Shown here one piece after another: positions 9,763 through 19,045 of a stretch of 64,000 nt of DNA. The notes beneath the pieces were generated by a model, which searched no databases, was not told where the DNA came from, and worked only from the letters and a program-made list of their open reading frames with translations. A program made the position numbers and the translations under genes. The DNA lies in contig NZ_CP176366.1 in the NCBI RefSeq assembly GCF_046244385.1, positions 3,658,001-3,722,000 on the forward strand, written 5' to 3'. Every line of letters begins with the position of its first letter. Positions within the stretch are counted from its first letter, which is position 1. This DNA is from Methanospirillum stamsii (GTDB lineage Archaea; Halobacteriota; Methanomicrobia; Methanomicrobiales; Methanospirillaceae).

Positions 9763-10065
9763 ATGGAGATCGCGGTAATCGGTAACAGTGAATTCATCCT
9801 CGGGTTCAGACTTGCCGGAATTACGAAGACATACGCAGCTGAATCTGAAGAAAAAGTTGTTGAGTCCGTAAATAAGGTACTTGAAGATAATACAGTCGGA
9901 ATTCTGGTACTCAACAGCAGCGATATGGCTAAGATTCCAGTACGACTCCGCACAAACCTCGAAAACTCAGTTCACCCGACGGTTATCACACTTGGTGAGG
10001 AGGAAGGCGGTCTGTCAATGCGTGAGAGAATTAAACGATCAGTGGGTGTTGATCTGTGGAAGTAA
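9763..10065 (+). CDS. atpF: A-type ATP synthase subunit F
   Basis: A 100-residue central-stalk subunit with the CheY-like alpha/beta fold. It begins MEIAVIGNSEFILGFRLAG, the conserved first strand and helix, and contains VGILVLNSSDMAKIPVRLR and the C-terminal region ERIKRSVGVDLWK typical of archaeal F. It begins directly after the subunit C stop. Its last ten bases overlap the GTG start of subunit A, so translation is probably coupled. Confidence 0.95.
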   Translation: MEIAVIGNSEFILGFRLAGITKTYAAESEEKVVESVNKVLEDNTVGILVLNSSDMAKIPVRLRTNLENSVHPTVITLGEEEGGLSMRERIKRSVGVDLWK

Positions 10066-11804
10066 AACGAACCAAAGGGGTTTTAAAGAGAATTGCAGGA
10101 CCTGTCGTCACTGCAGTCAATCTCGACGCACACATGTATGATGTGGTGAAGGTCGGGGATGAGCAGCTGATGGGTGAGGTTATCAAGATCAAGGGTGAGG
10201 ACATCATCATCCAGGTCTATGAGGATACCTCAGGCATCAAGCCGGGTGAACCGGTAGAGAACACCGGTCTTTCGCTCTCAGTTGAGCTGGGACCAGGACT
10301 TCTGACTAGTATTTATGATGGTATTCAAAGACCACTCGAAGTACTGGTTGAGAAGATGGGAGATTTCATCGAGCGTGGAGTTACTGCTCCCGGCCTTTCC
10401 CACGACAAGAAGTGGGACTTTAAGCCGGTTGTAAAAACTGGTGATATGGTCTCTCCCGGAACAATCATCGGTGAAGTTCAGGAGACCAACATCCTGCATA
10501 AGGTAATGGTTCCTCCAAACGTTGAAGCAGGTAAGATAAAAGAGATCAAAAGCGGATCCTTCACCATCGATGATATCATCTGTACCCTTGACAACGGGGC
10601 AGAGATAGCCATGATGCACAAGTGGCCGGTACGTATCCCACGTCCGTTTACAGAAAAACTCAACCCGGACATCCCGCTAATCACCGGTCAGCGTATCCTT
10701 GACGGTCTGTTCCCGATTGCAAAAGGTGGAACGGCTGCAATTCCAGGACCATTCGGATCCGGAAAGACGGTTACCCAGCAGGCACTTGCAAAGTGGTCTG
10801 ATGCTGAGATCGTCGTTTACATCGGGTGTGGAGAACGTGGAAACGAGATGACTGAAGTTCTGACCGAATTCCCCGAACTCGAAGACCCGAAGACCGGAAA
10901 GCCACTCATGGAACGGACAGTCCTTATCGCCAACACTTCAAACATGCCGGTAGCTGCCCGTGAGGCATCTGTGTATACTGGTATTACCATCGCGGAATAC
11001 TTCCGTGACATGGGATACGACGTTTCCCTGATGGCCGACTCCACCTCCCGGTGGGCAGAAGCCATGCGTGAAATTTCATCCCGTCTTGAAGAGATGCCTG
11101 GTGAGGAAGGTTATCCTGCATACCTTGCAGCCCGTCTTTCAGAATTCTATGAGCGTGCAGGTCGTGTCCACACCCTGAACAAGGATTATGGATCAGTCAC
11201 CGTCATCGGGGCAGTTTCACCACCTGGTGGAGACTTTTCAGAGCCGGTTACCCAGAACACCCTGCGTATCGTGAAATGTTTCTGGGCACTGGATGCAAAA
11301 CTCTCTCAGAGACGTCACTTCCCGGCAATTAACTGGCTGAACTCATATTCACTGTACCTGGATACCTTAAGCCAGTACTACGATGAGAAGGTCTCTCCGG
11401 AGTGGAACCCGCTTCGTACCTGGGCCATGGAAGTCCTTCAGAAAGAAGCTGAACTCCAGGAAATTGTCCAGCTCGTCGGTTCTGATGCACTGCCTGATGA
11501 GGAGCAGATTACCATTGAAGTAGCACGTATGCTTCGTGAGATCTTCCTGCAGCAGAATGCATTTGACGCGGTTGATACCTATTGTGACATGACCAAGCAG
11601 TTTGACATCCTCAAGGCTATCAAGTTCTATTCCGACCAGGCCTACGCAGCACTGAAAACAGGTGTTATGACCGCTCAGATAACCGGTCTAAAAGCCAAAA
11701 ATGACCTGCCACAGATCAAGTACGTCAAGGAGTATAAACCTGAGATCGAGGGCATTGTCAAGGCAATGGAATCTGAGTTTACCAAACTCAGGGAGGCGGC
11801 TTAG
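10056..11804 (+). CDS. atpA: A-type ATP synthase catalytic subunit A
   Basis: A 582-residue catalytic subunit. It has the N-terminal beta barrel, the archaeal non-homologous insertion region (~residues 110-200), a P-loop GPFGSGKTVTQQ near residue 230, the Walker B/arginine-region SLMADSTSRWAEAMRE, and the helical C-terminus. The start is GTG at 10056, inside the end of subunit F, giving MEVKRTKGVLKRIAGPVV in agreement with the family. No intein is present. The gene ends with TAG, which shows that amber works as an ordinary stop in this genome. Confidence 0.97.
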   Translation: MEVKRTKGVLKRIAGPVVTAVNLDAHMYDVVKVGDEQLMGEVIKIKGEDIIIQVYEDTSGIKPGEPVENTGLSLSVELGPGLLTSIYDGIQRPLEVLVEKMGDFIERGVTAPGLSHDKKWDFKPVVKTGDMVSPGTIIGEVQETNILHKVMVPPNVEAGKIKEIKSGSFTIDDIICTLDNGAEIAMMHKWPVRIPRPFTEKLNPDIPLITGQRILDGLFPIAKGGTAAIPGPFGSGKTVTQQALAKWSDAEIVVYIGCGERGNEMTEVLTEFPELEDPKTGKPLMERTVLIANTSNMPVAAREASVYTGITIAEYFRDMGYDVSLMADSTSRWAEAMREISSRLEEMPGEEGYPAYLAARLSEFYERAGRVHTLNKDYGSVTVIGAVSPPGGDFSEPVTQNTLRIVKCFWALDAKLSQRRHFPAINWLNSYSLYLDTLSQYYDEKVSPEWNPLRTWAMEVLQKEAELQEIVQLVGSDALPDEEQITIEVARMLREIFLQQNAFDAVDTYCDMTKQFDILKAIKFYSDQAYAALKTGVMTAQITGLKAKNDLPQIKYVKEYKPEIEGIVKAMESEFTKLREAA

Positions 11805-13187
11805 ATGAAGGAGTATCGAACTATCTCACAGGTTGCAGGTCCTCTGGTGTTTGTCGAGAAGACTGAACCTGTTGGATACCAGGAACTCGTCAACCTCGTC
11901 CTTGCTGACGGAACAGAAAAGCGTGGTCAGGTCCTTGATACCTCTGACGAAATCGTTGTCGTTCAGGTGTTCGAGACCACTACCGGTATCGGAAAAGACA
12001 CTGGTGTCCGGTTTACCGGCGAGACTATCAAGATGCCGGTCGGAAAGGACATGCTCGGTCGTATCCTCTCCGGTGCAGGAAAGCCAAAAGACGGCGGCCC
12101 GGACATTGTACCGGAGAAGCGTCTTGAGATCACTGGTGCTGCAATCAACCCCTGGGCACGTGGTTCACCACGCCAGTTTATCCAGACCGGTATCTCAACC
12201 ATTGATCTGACAAACACCCTCGTTCGTGGACAGAAACTGCCAATCTTCTCCGGTTCAGGTCTTCCACACAACGAGATTGCACTGCAGATTGCCCGTCAGG
12301 CAAAGGTTCCAGGCTCTGATGAAGAGTTTGCAGTCGTGTTTGCTGCAATGGGTATCACCAAGGAAGAAGAAAACCAGTTCATGGCCGAGTTCGAGAGAAC
12401 CGGTGCTCTTGAACACGCAGTGGTGTTCTTAAACCTTGCAGATGATCCGGCAGTTGAGCGTATCATTACCCCACGGCTTGCCCTGACAACCGCAGAATAC
12501 CTGGCATTCGAACTTGGATACCATGTGCTGGTTATCCTGACCGATATGACCAACTACTGTGAAGCACTCCGTCAGATTGGTGCTGCCCGTGAAGAAGTGC
12601 CAGGACGTCGTGGATATCCGGGTTACATGTATACCGACCTTGCTTCCCTGTACGAGCGTGCAGGTATTATCAAGGGCAAAAAAGGTTCAGTTACCCAGCT
12701 CTCTATCCTGACTATGCCAGGTGACGATATCACACACCCAATCCCTGACCTTTCCGGATACATTACCGAAGGGCAGATTGTGGTTAACCGTGATCTTCAC
12801 CGGAAGGGTATCTACCCACCGATCAACGTTCTGCCATCACTTTCCCGTCTGATGAACCTTGGTATCGGGAAAGGTTTCACCCGTGAAGACCACAAGAAAG
12901 TGTCTGACCAGCTCTATGCAGGATATGCAGAAGGTGTGGACCTCCGTGGACTTGTTGCAATCGTCGGTAAGGATGCTCTTTCAGAGCGTGACCGGGGATT
13001 CCTTGAGTTTGCAGAGATGTTTGAGAACCGGTTTGTCAGACAGGGTAAGGATGAGGACCGGACCATCGATGAGTCACTTGACCTTGGATGGGACCTGCTC
13101 AAAGACATTCCGGAAGAACAGCTTGTGCGTATAGACCGTGAACTTATCCAGAAGTATCATCCAAAATACCGCAAGAAGGCAGAGTGA
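11805..13187 (+). CDS. atpB: A-type ATP synthase regulatory subunit B
   Basis: A 460-residue non-catalytic nucleotide-binding subunit that alternates with A in the head. It starts at the ATG directly after the TAG of subunit A (MKEYRTISQVAGPLVFVEK). The P-loop position reads FSGSGLPHNEIALQIA, lacking the GKT lysine as usual for subunit B. Conserved stretches LTMPGDDITHPIPDLSGYI and the QLYAGYAEGVDLRGLVAIVG region are intact. Length is typical. Confidence 0.97.
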   Translation: MKEYRTISQVAGPLVFVEKTEPVGYQELVNLVLADGTEKRGQVLDTSDEIVVVQVFETTTGIGKDTGVRFTGETIKMPVGKDMLGRILSGAGKPKDGGPDIVPEKRLEITGAAINPWARGSPRQFIQTGISTIDLTNTLVRGQKLPIFSGSGLPHNEIALQIARQAKVPGSDEEFAVVFAAMGITKEEENQFMAEFERTGALEHAVVFLNLADDPAVERIITPRLALTTAEYLAFELGYHVLVILTDMTNYCEALRQIGAAREEVPGRRGYPGYMYTDLASLYERAGIIKGKKGSVTQLSILTMPGDDITHPIPDLSGYITEGQIVVNRDLHRKGIYPPINVLPSLSRLMNLGIGKGFTREDHKKVSDQLYAGYAEGVDLRGLVAIVGKDALSERDRGFLEFAEMFENRFVRQGKDEDRTIDESLDLGWDLLKDIPEEQLVRIDRELIQKYHPKYRKKAE

Positions 13188-13193
13188 GCCTCC

Positions 13194-13823
13194 ATGGCAC
13201 TGAAAGATGTCAAGCCGACACGGTCAGAACTGATCAACACCAAAAAGAAGATCAAACTCTCCCAGAACGGCTACAAGATCCTCAAAATGAAGCGCGACGG
13301 ACTCATTATGGAGTTCTTCAAAGTGCTTGAGGAGGCAAAGGACTCCAGAGGTGCTCTGCTTGAAAGATACTCCCGTGCACAGGAGATGATGGCTATCGCA
13401 AACACCATTGAAGGTTCAATTGGTGTGAAGGCAGCCGCATTTTCTGTCCGGGAAAACCCGGATATCACCCTCAAGAGTAAAAATATCATGGGTGTTGTGG
13501 TTCCGGAGATTGCATCGACTCAGGTGAAAAAAGGTATTGCTGAACGTGGATACGGTGTTATCGGGACCACCCCGATCATTGATGATACGGCTTCAGCCTT
13601 TGAAGAACTGGTCGAAGCAATCATTAAAAGTGCAGAGATAGAGACCACCATGAAACGTCTGCTTGATGAGATTGAATCTACCAAGCGGCGTGTCAATGCT
13701 CTGGAGTTCAAGGTTATTCCGGAACTTTCCGAGGCACGGGACTTTATCAAGATGCGGCTTGATGAGATGGAGCGTGAAGAGTTATTCAGGCTCAAGAAGA
13801 TCAAAGCCAGATCTACCGCATAA
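13194..13823 (+). CDS. atpD: A-type ATP synthase subunit D
   Basis: A 209-residue rotor shaft subunit (gamma-like coiled coil). The N-terminal and C-terminal long helices are evident (DVKPTRSELINTKKKIKLSQ and EFKVIPELSEARDFIKMRL), with a shorter central region VMGVVVPE-like around residues 90-110. It starts six bases after the subunit B stop and is the last gene of the nine-gene operon. A run of eight T follows the stop. Confidence 0.96.
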   Translation: MALKDVKPTRSELINTKKKIKLSQNGYKILKMKRDGLIMEFFKVLEEAKDSRGALLERYSRAQEMMAIANTIEGSIGVKAAAFSVRENPDITLKSKNIMGVVVPEIASTQVKKGIAERGYGVIGTTPIIDDTASAFEELVEAIIKSAEIETTMKRLLDEIESTKRRVNALEFKVIPELSEARDFIKMRLDEMEREELFRLKKIKARSTA

Positions 13824-13831
13824 TTTTTTTT
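13824..13831 (+). terminator. Oligo-T terminator of ATP synthase operon
   Basis: Eight consecutive T (13824-13831) immediately follow the TAA of subunit D. Archaeal RNA polymerase terminates on such T-runs without needing a hairpin, so this is the likely end of the operon transcript. Confidence 0.55.
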
Positions 13832-14144
13832 CTGAAGAATTCAGGTTATTTTGGTTATTCACTCTTTTCGCTTTTCACTAGCGATTAATTTCACTGCATC
13901 ACAGCGGAATTACGCATTACCATACTGAATCATATTTGTCATTCTGTTTCACTCTTTTTTCATGTAGTAATTGCCTCTTATCTATGTATCAACCTCAAAA
14001 GCGAAATAAAAAATTCAACAACTGTTAGATAATTGGGCAAAATCAACCACATGATTCATTAAGGCTTGTTTCGAGTTTATGATAGTAATTAAAGATAATA
14101 AAATCATATAATCAACACGTAAAGAGTATACGCAGTTGAATCTC
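13832..14144. other. Intergenic spacer, no gene seen
   Basis: About 310 bp of A/T-rich sequence between the ATP synthase operon and the MNT/HEPN locus. All six frames are broken. It probably holds the promoter of the nucleotidyltransferase gene (TAAAGATAATAAAATCATATAA just upstream); no repeat or hairpin stands out. Confidence 0.5.
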
Positions 14145-14486
14145 ATGAACTCAAATGATTGTTTTAAACACACAAACGAAAAAAATGGTGAATTAATAAG
14201 AATATTGACAGAATTAAAAAAAAATTACCAGGCATTTCAAGAGAAATATCATATCAAGGAGATCAGTATTATAGGTTCATATGCCAGGGGAGAACAGACC
14301 GAAGATAGTGACCTTGACATCATGGTTGATTTTATCAAACCAATCGGATGGGAAGTCGTGGATCTCAGAGATGACCTGGAAAAACTCCTTGGCAAAAAAG
14401 TTGATCTTATTTTAAAGGCCGGAGTTGTGCAACGAAAACAACTCTATTCCGGAATATTAGAGGATGCAGTATATGTCAAAGCGTGA
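14145..14486 (+). CDS. MNT-type nucleotidyltransferase antitoxin
   Basis: A minimal nucleotidyltransferase (about 113 residues) with the complete signature GSYARGEQTEDSDLDIMV: the GS motif and the two metal-binding aspartates D-x-D. Such MntA proteins are antitoxins that AMPylate or otherwise silence a partner HEPN RNase. I take the ATG at 14145; the frame also has an upstream TTG at 14136. The end overlaps the HEPN frame by 14 bp, the standard layout of the pair. The partner is broken (see next entry), so this antitoxin may now be an orphan. Confidence 0.85.
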   Translation: MNSNDCFKHTNEKNGELIRILTELKKNYQAFQEKYHIKEISIIGSYARGEQTEDSDLDIMVDFIKPIGWEVVDLRDDLEKLLGKKVDLILKAGVVQRKQLYSGILEDAVYVKA

Positions 14487-14814
14487 TATCAAACTGATAC
14501 TTGATGACATAATTGTGGCATCAGAAAGAATATCCGAATATATTGGCAAATACTCGAAAGAAGAATTTTCAGGGGATCAAAAAACAATTGATGCTGTTAT
14601 CAGGAACATTGAGATAATTGGGGAGGCAGTAACCCAAATTCCATAAGAAATTCGAAGAGAATTTCCAGAAATTCCTTGGTCCAAAATTGTCGGAGTAAGG
14701 AATATAGTGATTCATAGATATTTTGGGGTTGACATCGAGACATTATGGATCATAATTAAGGAACAGATTCCAAGACTCAAAGAGCAGGTTTCTGCGATAA
14801 CTAGAAATTATTAA
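14473..14814 (+). pseudogene. HEPN (DUF86) toxin gene interrupted by one in-frame TAA
   Basis: From the ATG at 14473 the frame encodes MSKRDIKLILDDIIVASERI and stops at TAA 14644-14646 after TQIP. The same frame then continues without any other defect for 55 codons (EIRREFPEIPWSKIVGVRN onward) to TAA at 14812-14814. The HEPN catalytic motif R-x4-H (RNIVIH) lies only in the part after the stop. HepT/DUF86 proteins usually read IPEE or similar here, so a single GAA to TAA change explains the interruption. The product would be a truncated, catalytically dead toxin. An upstream ATG at 14464 is also in frame. Confidence 0.85.
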
Positions 14815-15565
14815 TTTTCAAATAAAAGAAGATAACATTCGCTAATTTATAAAAAATTCAAAACCACTGTTTTCACATAAAAATGAGTTTTTTCTACAAA
14901 TATTGAGAATCCTGATATCCATTTTTCTATAAAACCCTCCATTTCGACTAACAATGGATTAACGTTTAAGGTGGGTTTTTAACGATGATCTCAGGTTAAA
15001 GCATTCATCATATTATTAAGAAAAAACCATAAAGTTATTTTCCATTCAGTTAAGACCGCGAGACCCCATATGCCATTGCCCATCAGAATCATTTCCTGAG
15101 CCATAGAATCATGATCTCATGATATTTAAGATAAATCTCGTTTTGTTCATATGGGCGACCATTACCCGATATTTAATTAAAATACGGCATATTTATCGAT
15201 AAAAAATCGAATGCCCATAGAAAAGTATGGATGTATTACTGAAAAACTACAGTCCTTTATAAGTGTATTCTCGAAAAGTCGGAAAAACCGCCCATAATTA
15301 CAAATATCTATCAATATAGATCACCCAAAAATGTTTGAATAGTAAGATTTTACCATAGCAGGAGAAAATTAAAGGGAAATGTTATCCTTCTCTTTACCAC
15401 CAATAAACCAGACTTTGGCAGATTTTTTAACAAATAAAAAGAATAGTGACACAACCTTATAATGATTAACTAACTTTACAGATATGGGGCGTGGATACCT
15501 GCAAAGGGACCCGATACTCTCAATATTAAGGCAGAATTAGAGATACATGCATATTAGGAGAATAT
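14815..15565. other. A/T-rich intergenic region, no gene seen
   Basis: About 750 bp between two toxin-antitoxin remnants. No frame stays open long enough and no RNA gene is recognised. Small dyads exist (TATCGATA followed by AAAAAATCGA near 15197; ATATCTAT and ATATAGAT near 15305), but none looks like a terminator or array. It may be old decayed mobile sequence; that is inference from its composition and its position between broken modules. Confidence 0.45.
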
Positions 15566-15854
15566 ATGGATCAAAAAGAGATTATTACTTCTCTTAAACG
15601 ATAGAAAAGTGAGATCCATAAAAAATATCAGGTGAAACAGATTGTCTTGTTTGGCTCTTTTGCGAGAGGAGATGAAAAAAAAATAGTGATATTGACATTT
15701 ATCCAGAATTCGAACCTAAGCAGATATTCTGGATCTATCCGGACTATCAATTGAACTTGAGGAAATGTTTCACCGTTCAATTGATATTGCAACCCCATAT
15801 GGAATTCGGGAAGAAATGAAAAACTCAATATTTCGTGATCTTATCGTAATATGA
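15566..15854 (+). pseudogene. Decayed MNT nucleotidyltransferase (nonsense plus two frameshifts)
   Basis: The frame starts MDQKEIITSLKR, hits TAG, and resumes in frame as KSEIHKKYQVKQIVLFGSFA with the MNT motif GSFARGD. At an A9 run (about 15675-15683) the frame shifts; the next frame supplies NSDIDIYPEFEPK, completing the D-x-D motif. A second shift near 15720 leads to LDLSGLSIELEEMF and on to a TGA at 15852-15854. Three lesions make this a clear pseudogene. It is a different paralogue from the antitoxin at 14145. Confidence 0.8.
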
Positions 15855-15979
15855 GAAATATTCGATTTTTTCTAGAGGATATGCACGAAGCTCTTAATAA
15901 GATGATTGAAATTATAAAGGGACTTCAAATTGATGATTTTTTTGATAACAGGGCCACTAATTACAATTCTGCCTTTTGA
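15851..15979 (+). pseudogene. Truncated HEPN partner of decayed MNT gene
   Basis: The ATG at 15851 overlaps the TGA of the decayed MNT gene (ATGA), as in intact MNT/HEPN operons. The 42 codons (MRNIRFFLEDMHEALNKMIE onward) match the first helix of HEPN/DUF86 proteins, then the frame stops at 15977-15979. The R-x4-H catalytic half is missing. Together with the previous entry this is a dead second module. Confidence 0.6.
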
Positions 15980-16013
15980 TAAAAGAAATATTTTTTTCAT
16001 TCACATAACATGG

Positions 16014-17567
16014 TCATGATCCAACAATCCAGGAGTCAATATTCCGTGTCTTCGGGTTGAAAATTATCCCTATCTCGATTATCTTCCGGGAATCTTTCCG
16101 ATATTTCTCTGCATAGCCACGGTTTTGTATCTGCTTAAGAGGATTTTGAATCCCGGTTTTTTCAGGTAGACCTACCTTAAACTCAAATATCCAGATAAAA
16201 TCAGATGTTTTAACCGTAAGATCAATCCGGCCCCTGTTTGTTGTATCTTCGGGAATTACCTCAAACCCAAGACTTGCCATAAGTGAATACACCAGGCCGG
16301 ACCAGTATCCCTCGAACTTTGACAAGGAATTATTCCTATACCAATCATGGGGAATCGAAGCAAAAAAAGCCTGAAGCTTGTGATGCAATCCGTCAATATC
16401 ACCTAAAATCAGTATCTTTCGAATATCCAGGTTTGAAAGAGGTTCATTATCCGTTTTCAGGAGCGAAAGAATGCTCCTGTTGAATGATTCTTTCACCTCC
16501 CGGTTTGGAAATCCAAGAGTATACCAGGTACCCTCTTCCGGATTGCTCCTCCATGATGTGATCGTAAGATACCCTGCCTGGAAGAGAAGGGTTTCAAGAC
16601 GGATATGATCAGGATCAAATGATCCCAGCAGGTCATCACTCGCAATAAGGCCCTCATATTCAGCCGGAACTCTCGGATTTGCCTGCCATAAACTGATTAG
16701 AAATGAAGGGGTTCCGGTTTCGAACCAATAGGGTTTAAAAAGACCTGAATCAAAATACAGAAGAATATCAAAGGGATTGTACACCGACTCACCGGTCCAG
16801 GAATACCCATCATACCATTCACGAACCAATTCAGAGTTTTTTTCTGCGTACCATGATGAGAAGTTCTTTCGGAGATCTTCCTTTGTATATCCACAAATAG
16901 ACGAATACCTGCTATCAAGAGTAATATCCTTGAGATTATTCAACCCGGAGAATATGCCTGTTCTGACAAATTTCGACACCCCGGTTAGAAAAACAAACCG
17001 GATATGAGAATCTAGAGGTTTTATGACACCATAAAAATCCCGAAGAATATCACGCATTTCAGCCGCTTTTGATGGATGATTAAGGACATCGAGGATTGGT
17101 TTGTCATATTCATCAACCAGGATGACTACCTGCTGGCCGGTTTGTGCATGAATGTGCCTTACTATTGCAGCAAAACGACCCCCGGGTGATGACTCATGAG
17201 GGAAACATTTCCACTCCCGGGCCCATGATGTAAGAAATTCATCTATTCCTGCTTTAAGCTCATCTCCGGATCGGGGAGACGAGAATGACCAGTCAATCTT
17301 CAGGACAGGATTCTTACGGTTCCAGTCCCAGGCAGCAATAGGGGTATCCAGGAACAATCCTGAGAATAAATCACGACGTCCCAAAAAAGCACAATGCAAT
17401 GTGTCAATCAGAAGACTCTTGCCAAATCGACGGGGACGGGAAAGAAAATAATATTTTCCTGACTGGATTAGTGAATGTAAGAGCGGTGTTTTATCAACAT
17501 AAACATACCCACCGGTTCTCATTTCAACAAAAGACTGGATACCGATGGGAAGTTTCAGATTTGACAT
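16014..17567 (-). CDS. AAA-ATPase-like / PD-(D/E)XK nuclease-like protein
   Basis: A 517-residue protein of the AAA-ATPase_like plus PDDEXK_9 (DUF1703) class, often present in many copies in Methanospirillum-like genomes. The N-terminal half begins LPIGIQSFVEMRTGGYVYVDK and has the unusual P-loop SRPRRFGKSLLIDTL and a Walker B-type VVILVDEYDKPI. The C-terminal ~110 residues hold the nuclease-like core GRIDLTVKTSDFIWIFEFK, with D and E-x-K in place. Function is not established; suggestions include mobile-element or defence roles. It is single-gene and convergent with the dead toxin module. Confidence 0.85.
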   Translation of the reverse strand: MSNLKLPIGIQSFVEMRTGGYVYVDKTPLLHSLIQSGKYYFLSRPRRFGKSLLIDTLHCAFLGRRDLFSGLFLDTPIAAWDWNRKNPVLKIDWSFSSPRSGDELKAGIDEFLTSWAREWKCFPHESSPGGRFAAIVRHIHAQTGQQVVILVDEYDKPILDVLNHPSKAAEMRDILRDFYGVIKPLDSHIRFVFLTGVSKFVRTGIFSGLNNLKDITLDSRYSSICGYTKEDLRKNFSSWYAEKNSELVREWYDGYSWTGESVYNPFDILLYFDSGLFKPYWFETGTPSFLISLWQANPRVPAEYEGLIASDDLLGSFDPDHIRLETLLFQAGYLTITSWRSNPEEGTWYTLGFPNREVKESFNRSILSLLKTDNEPLSNLDIRKILILGDIDGLHHKLQAFFASIPHDWYRNNSLSKFEGYWSGLVYSLMASLGFEVIPEDTTNRGRIDLTVKTSDFIWIFEFKVGLPEKTGIQNPLKQIQNRGYAEKYRKDSRKIIEIGIIFNPKTRNIDSWIVGS

Positions 17568-17756
17568 TCTCGTATTAATTATTGCTCCGGTTTTATGTAA
17601 AATTTAGTATTTGCAATACATTCTTTCAAAAATTTCTAACTAAAATTCTCACCGGGCAATCGATCTGTTTAAACCATATCATGACAGGAATTAATGTACT
17701 TCCAGCTTCTATGTCGCTGTGATTACTCATATAGAACTCATTAACCGGGGAAATCT

Positions 17757-18983
17757 ATGGGAACATATTCAAACATAAAAGGTCTATCAGATGTCGATGT
17801 TTCTGGAAAAACAGTCCTTCTTCGGGTTGATTTTAACTCACCCATTGACCCGATCACCGGCGCTATACTCGATGACAAACGATTCCGGGAGCACCTCTAT
17901 ACCATAAAGGCACTTAACGGGGCAAAAACCATCATTGTTACACACCAGAGCAGACCGGGAAAAAAGGATTTTACCTCCCTTGTTTCACATGCCCAAAGAT
18001 TATCAGAACTGCTTGGAAAAGAGATCAAATTTGTAGATGACATCTTTGGTTCGAATGCGCAGGATGTCGTGAAAAAGGCACAAATCGGTGATGTCATTCT
18101 GCTTGAAAATGTCAGGTTCAATGCAGAGGAGAACCTGAAACTCTCCGGAGAAGATTCGGCTAAAACCGTTCTTATAAAAAATCTTGCCCGAATGGGAGAT
18201 ATATTCATTAATGATGCATTTGGAACCGCTCATCGCTCACAACCAACCATCGTGGGACTTCCGGAGGTTCTTCCTGCGATTGCAGGCCTTCTTATGGAAC
18301 GGGAAGTTGAAAACCTTTCCAAGGTTTTTACCGGAGCACCCCGTCCTGTAACATTTATCCTCGGGGGGACAAAAGTTGACGATTCCATTGATGTAGCCCG
18401 CCATGTATTAATGAATGGGATCGCTGATTATGTCCTTGCCGTTGGTGTCGTTGCCAACATCTTCCTTGCTGCCAGAGACTTTTCTATTGGAAAACCCTCC
18501 ATGGACCTCATTGAACAACTGGGCTATACCGGACAGATTGATATTGCCCGTGACATTTACTCGCGATTTAAGGAAAAGATTGTCATGCCGGAAGATGTCG
18601 CTATCCGGAAAGACGGGAAGCGTGTTGAAGTCGCAATCCAGGATATGCCAGATGACTGTCCCATTCTTGATATCAGTGCAGCAGGTCTTATTCCCTGTCT
18701 CGAAATAATAAAAAAATCTCACACAGTTGTCCTGAATGGACCTGCAGGGCTTTTTGAAGAAGAAGAATTTTCCCAAGGTACCATTGAAATAATTAAAGCA
18801 GCATCAGAAGCAGAATTTTCAGTAGTAGGTGGCGGTCATACCGCAGCAGCAATAGAGAAAATGGGATATGACTCCCGTTTTACCCATATTTCTACCGGAG
18901 GAGGAGCCTGTATTGAATTTTTAACCGGTAAAAAACTTCCGGCCATTGCTGCTCTTGAAAAAAGTTCTCAAAGATTTGCCTGA
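17757..18983 (+). CDS. pgk: Phosphoglycerate kinase
   Basis: A 408-residue enzyme that interconverts 1,3-bisphosphoglycerate plus ADP with 3-phosphoglycerate plus ATP. Recognisable motifs are KTVLLRVDFNSPIDP near the N-terminus, the substrate-binding histidine/arginine region VTHQSRPG, NDAFGTAHR, FILGGTKVDDS and the C-terminal nucleotide-binding VVGGGHTAAAIEKMG followed by ISTGGGACIEFL. Length is normal. In this organism it would serve mainly gluconeogenesis, in line with the FBPase at 31.6 kb. Confidence 0.97.
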   Translation: MGTYSNIKGLSDVDVSGKTVLLRVDFNSPIDPITGAILDDKRFREHLYTIKALNGAKTIIVTHQSRPGKKDFTSLVSHAQRLSELLGKEIKFVDDIFGSNAQDVVKKAQIGDVILLENVRFNAEENLKLSGEDSAKTVLIKNLARMGDIFINDAFGTAHRSQPTIVGLPEVLPAIAGLLMEREVENLSKVFTGAPRPVTFILGGTKVDDSIDVARHVLMNGIADYVLAVGVVANIFLAARDFSIGKPSMDLIEQLGYTGQIDIARDIYSRFKEKIVMPEDVAIRKDGKRVEVAIQDMPDDCPILDISAAGLIPCLEIIKKSHTVVLNGPAGLFEEEEFSQGTIEIIKAASEAEFSVVGGGHTAAAIEKMGYDSRFTHISTGGGACIEFLTGKKLPAIAALEKSSQRFA

Positions 18984-19045
18984 TAACAGGTATCAAAAAG
19001 CAAACTTATTTTTCTCTGCTGCTGACTTTTCTGCAGCATATACCT

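Noticed and set aside
12226..12432. Overlapping ORFs within the ATP synthase genes on both strands
   Set aside because: They are out-of-frame shadows of highly conserved subunit genes with no own ribosome-binding sites or motifs.
16014..17567. AAA/PD-(D/E)XK protein as a restriction enzyme or part of a defence island
   Set aside because: No methylase, specificity or helper gene is nearby; the family is common and its role is not established.
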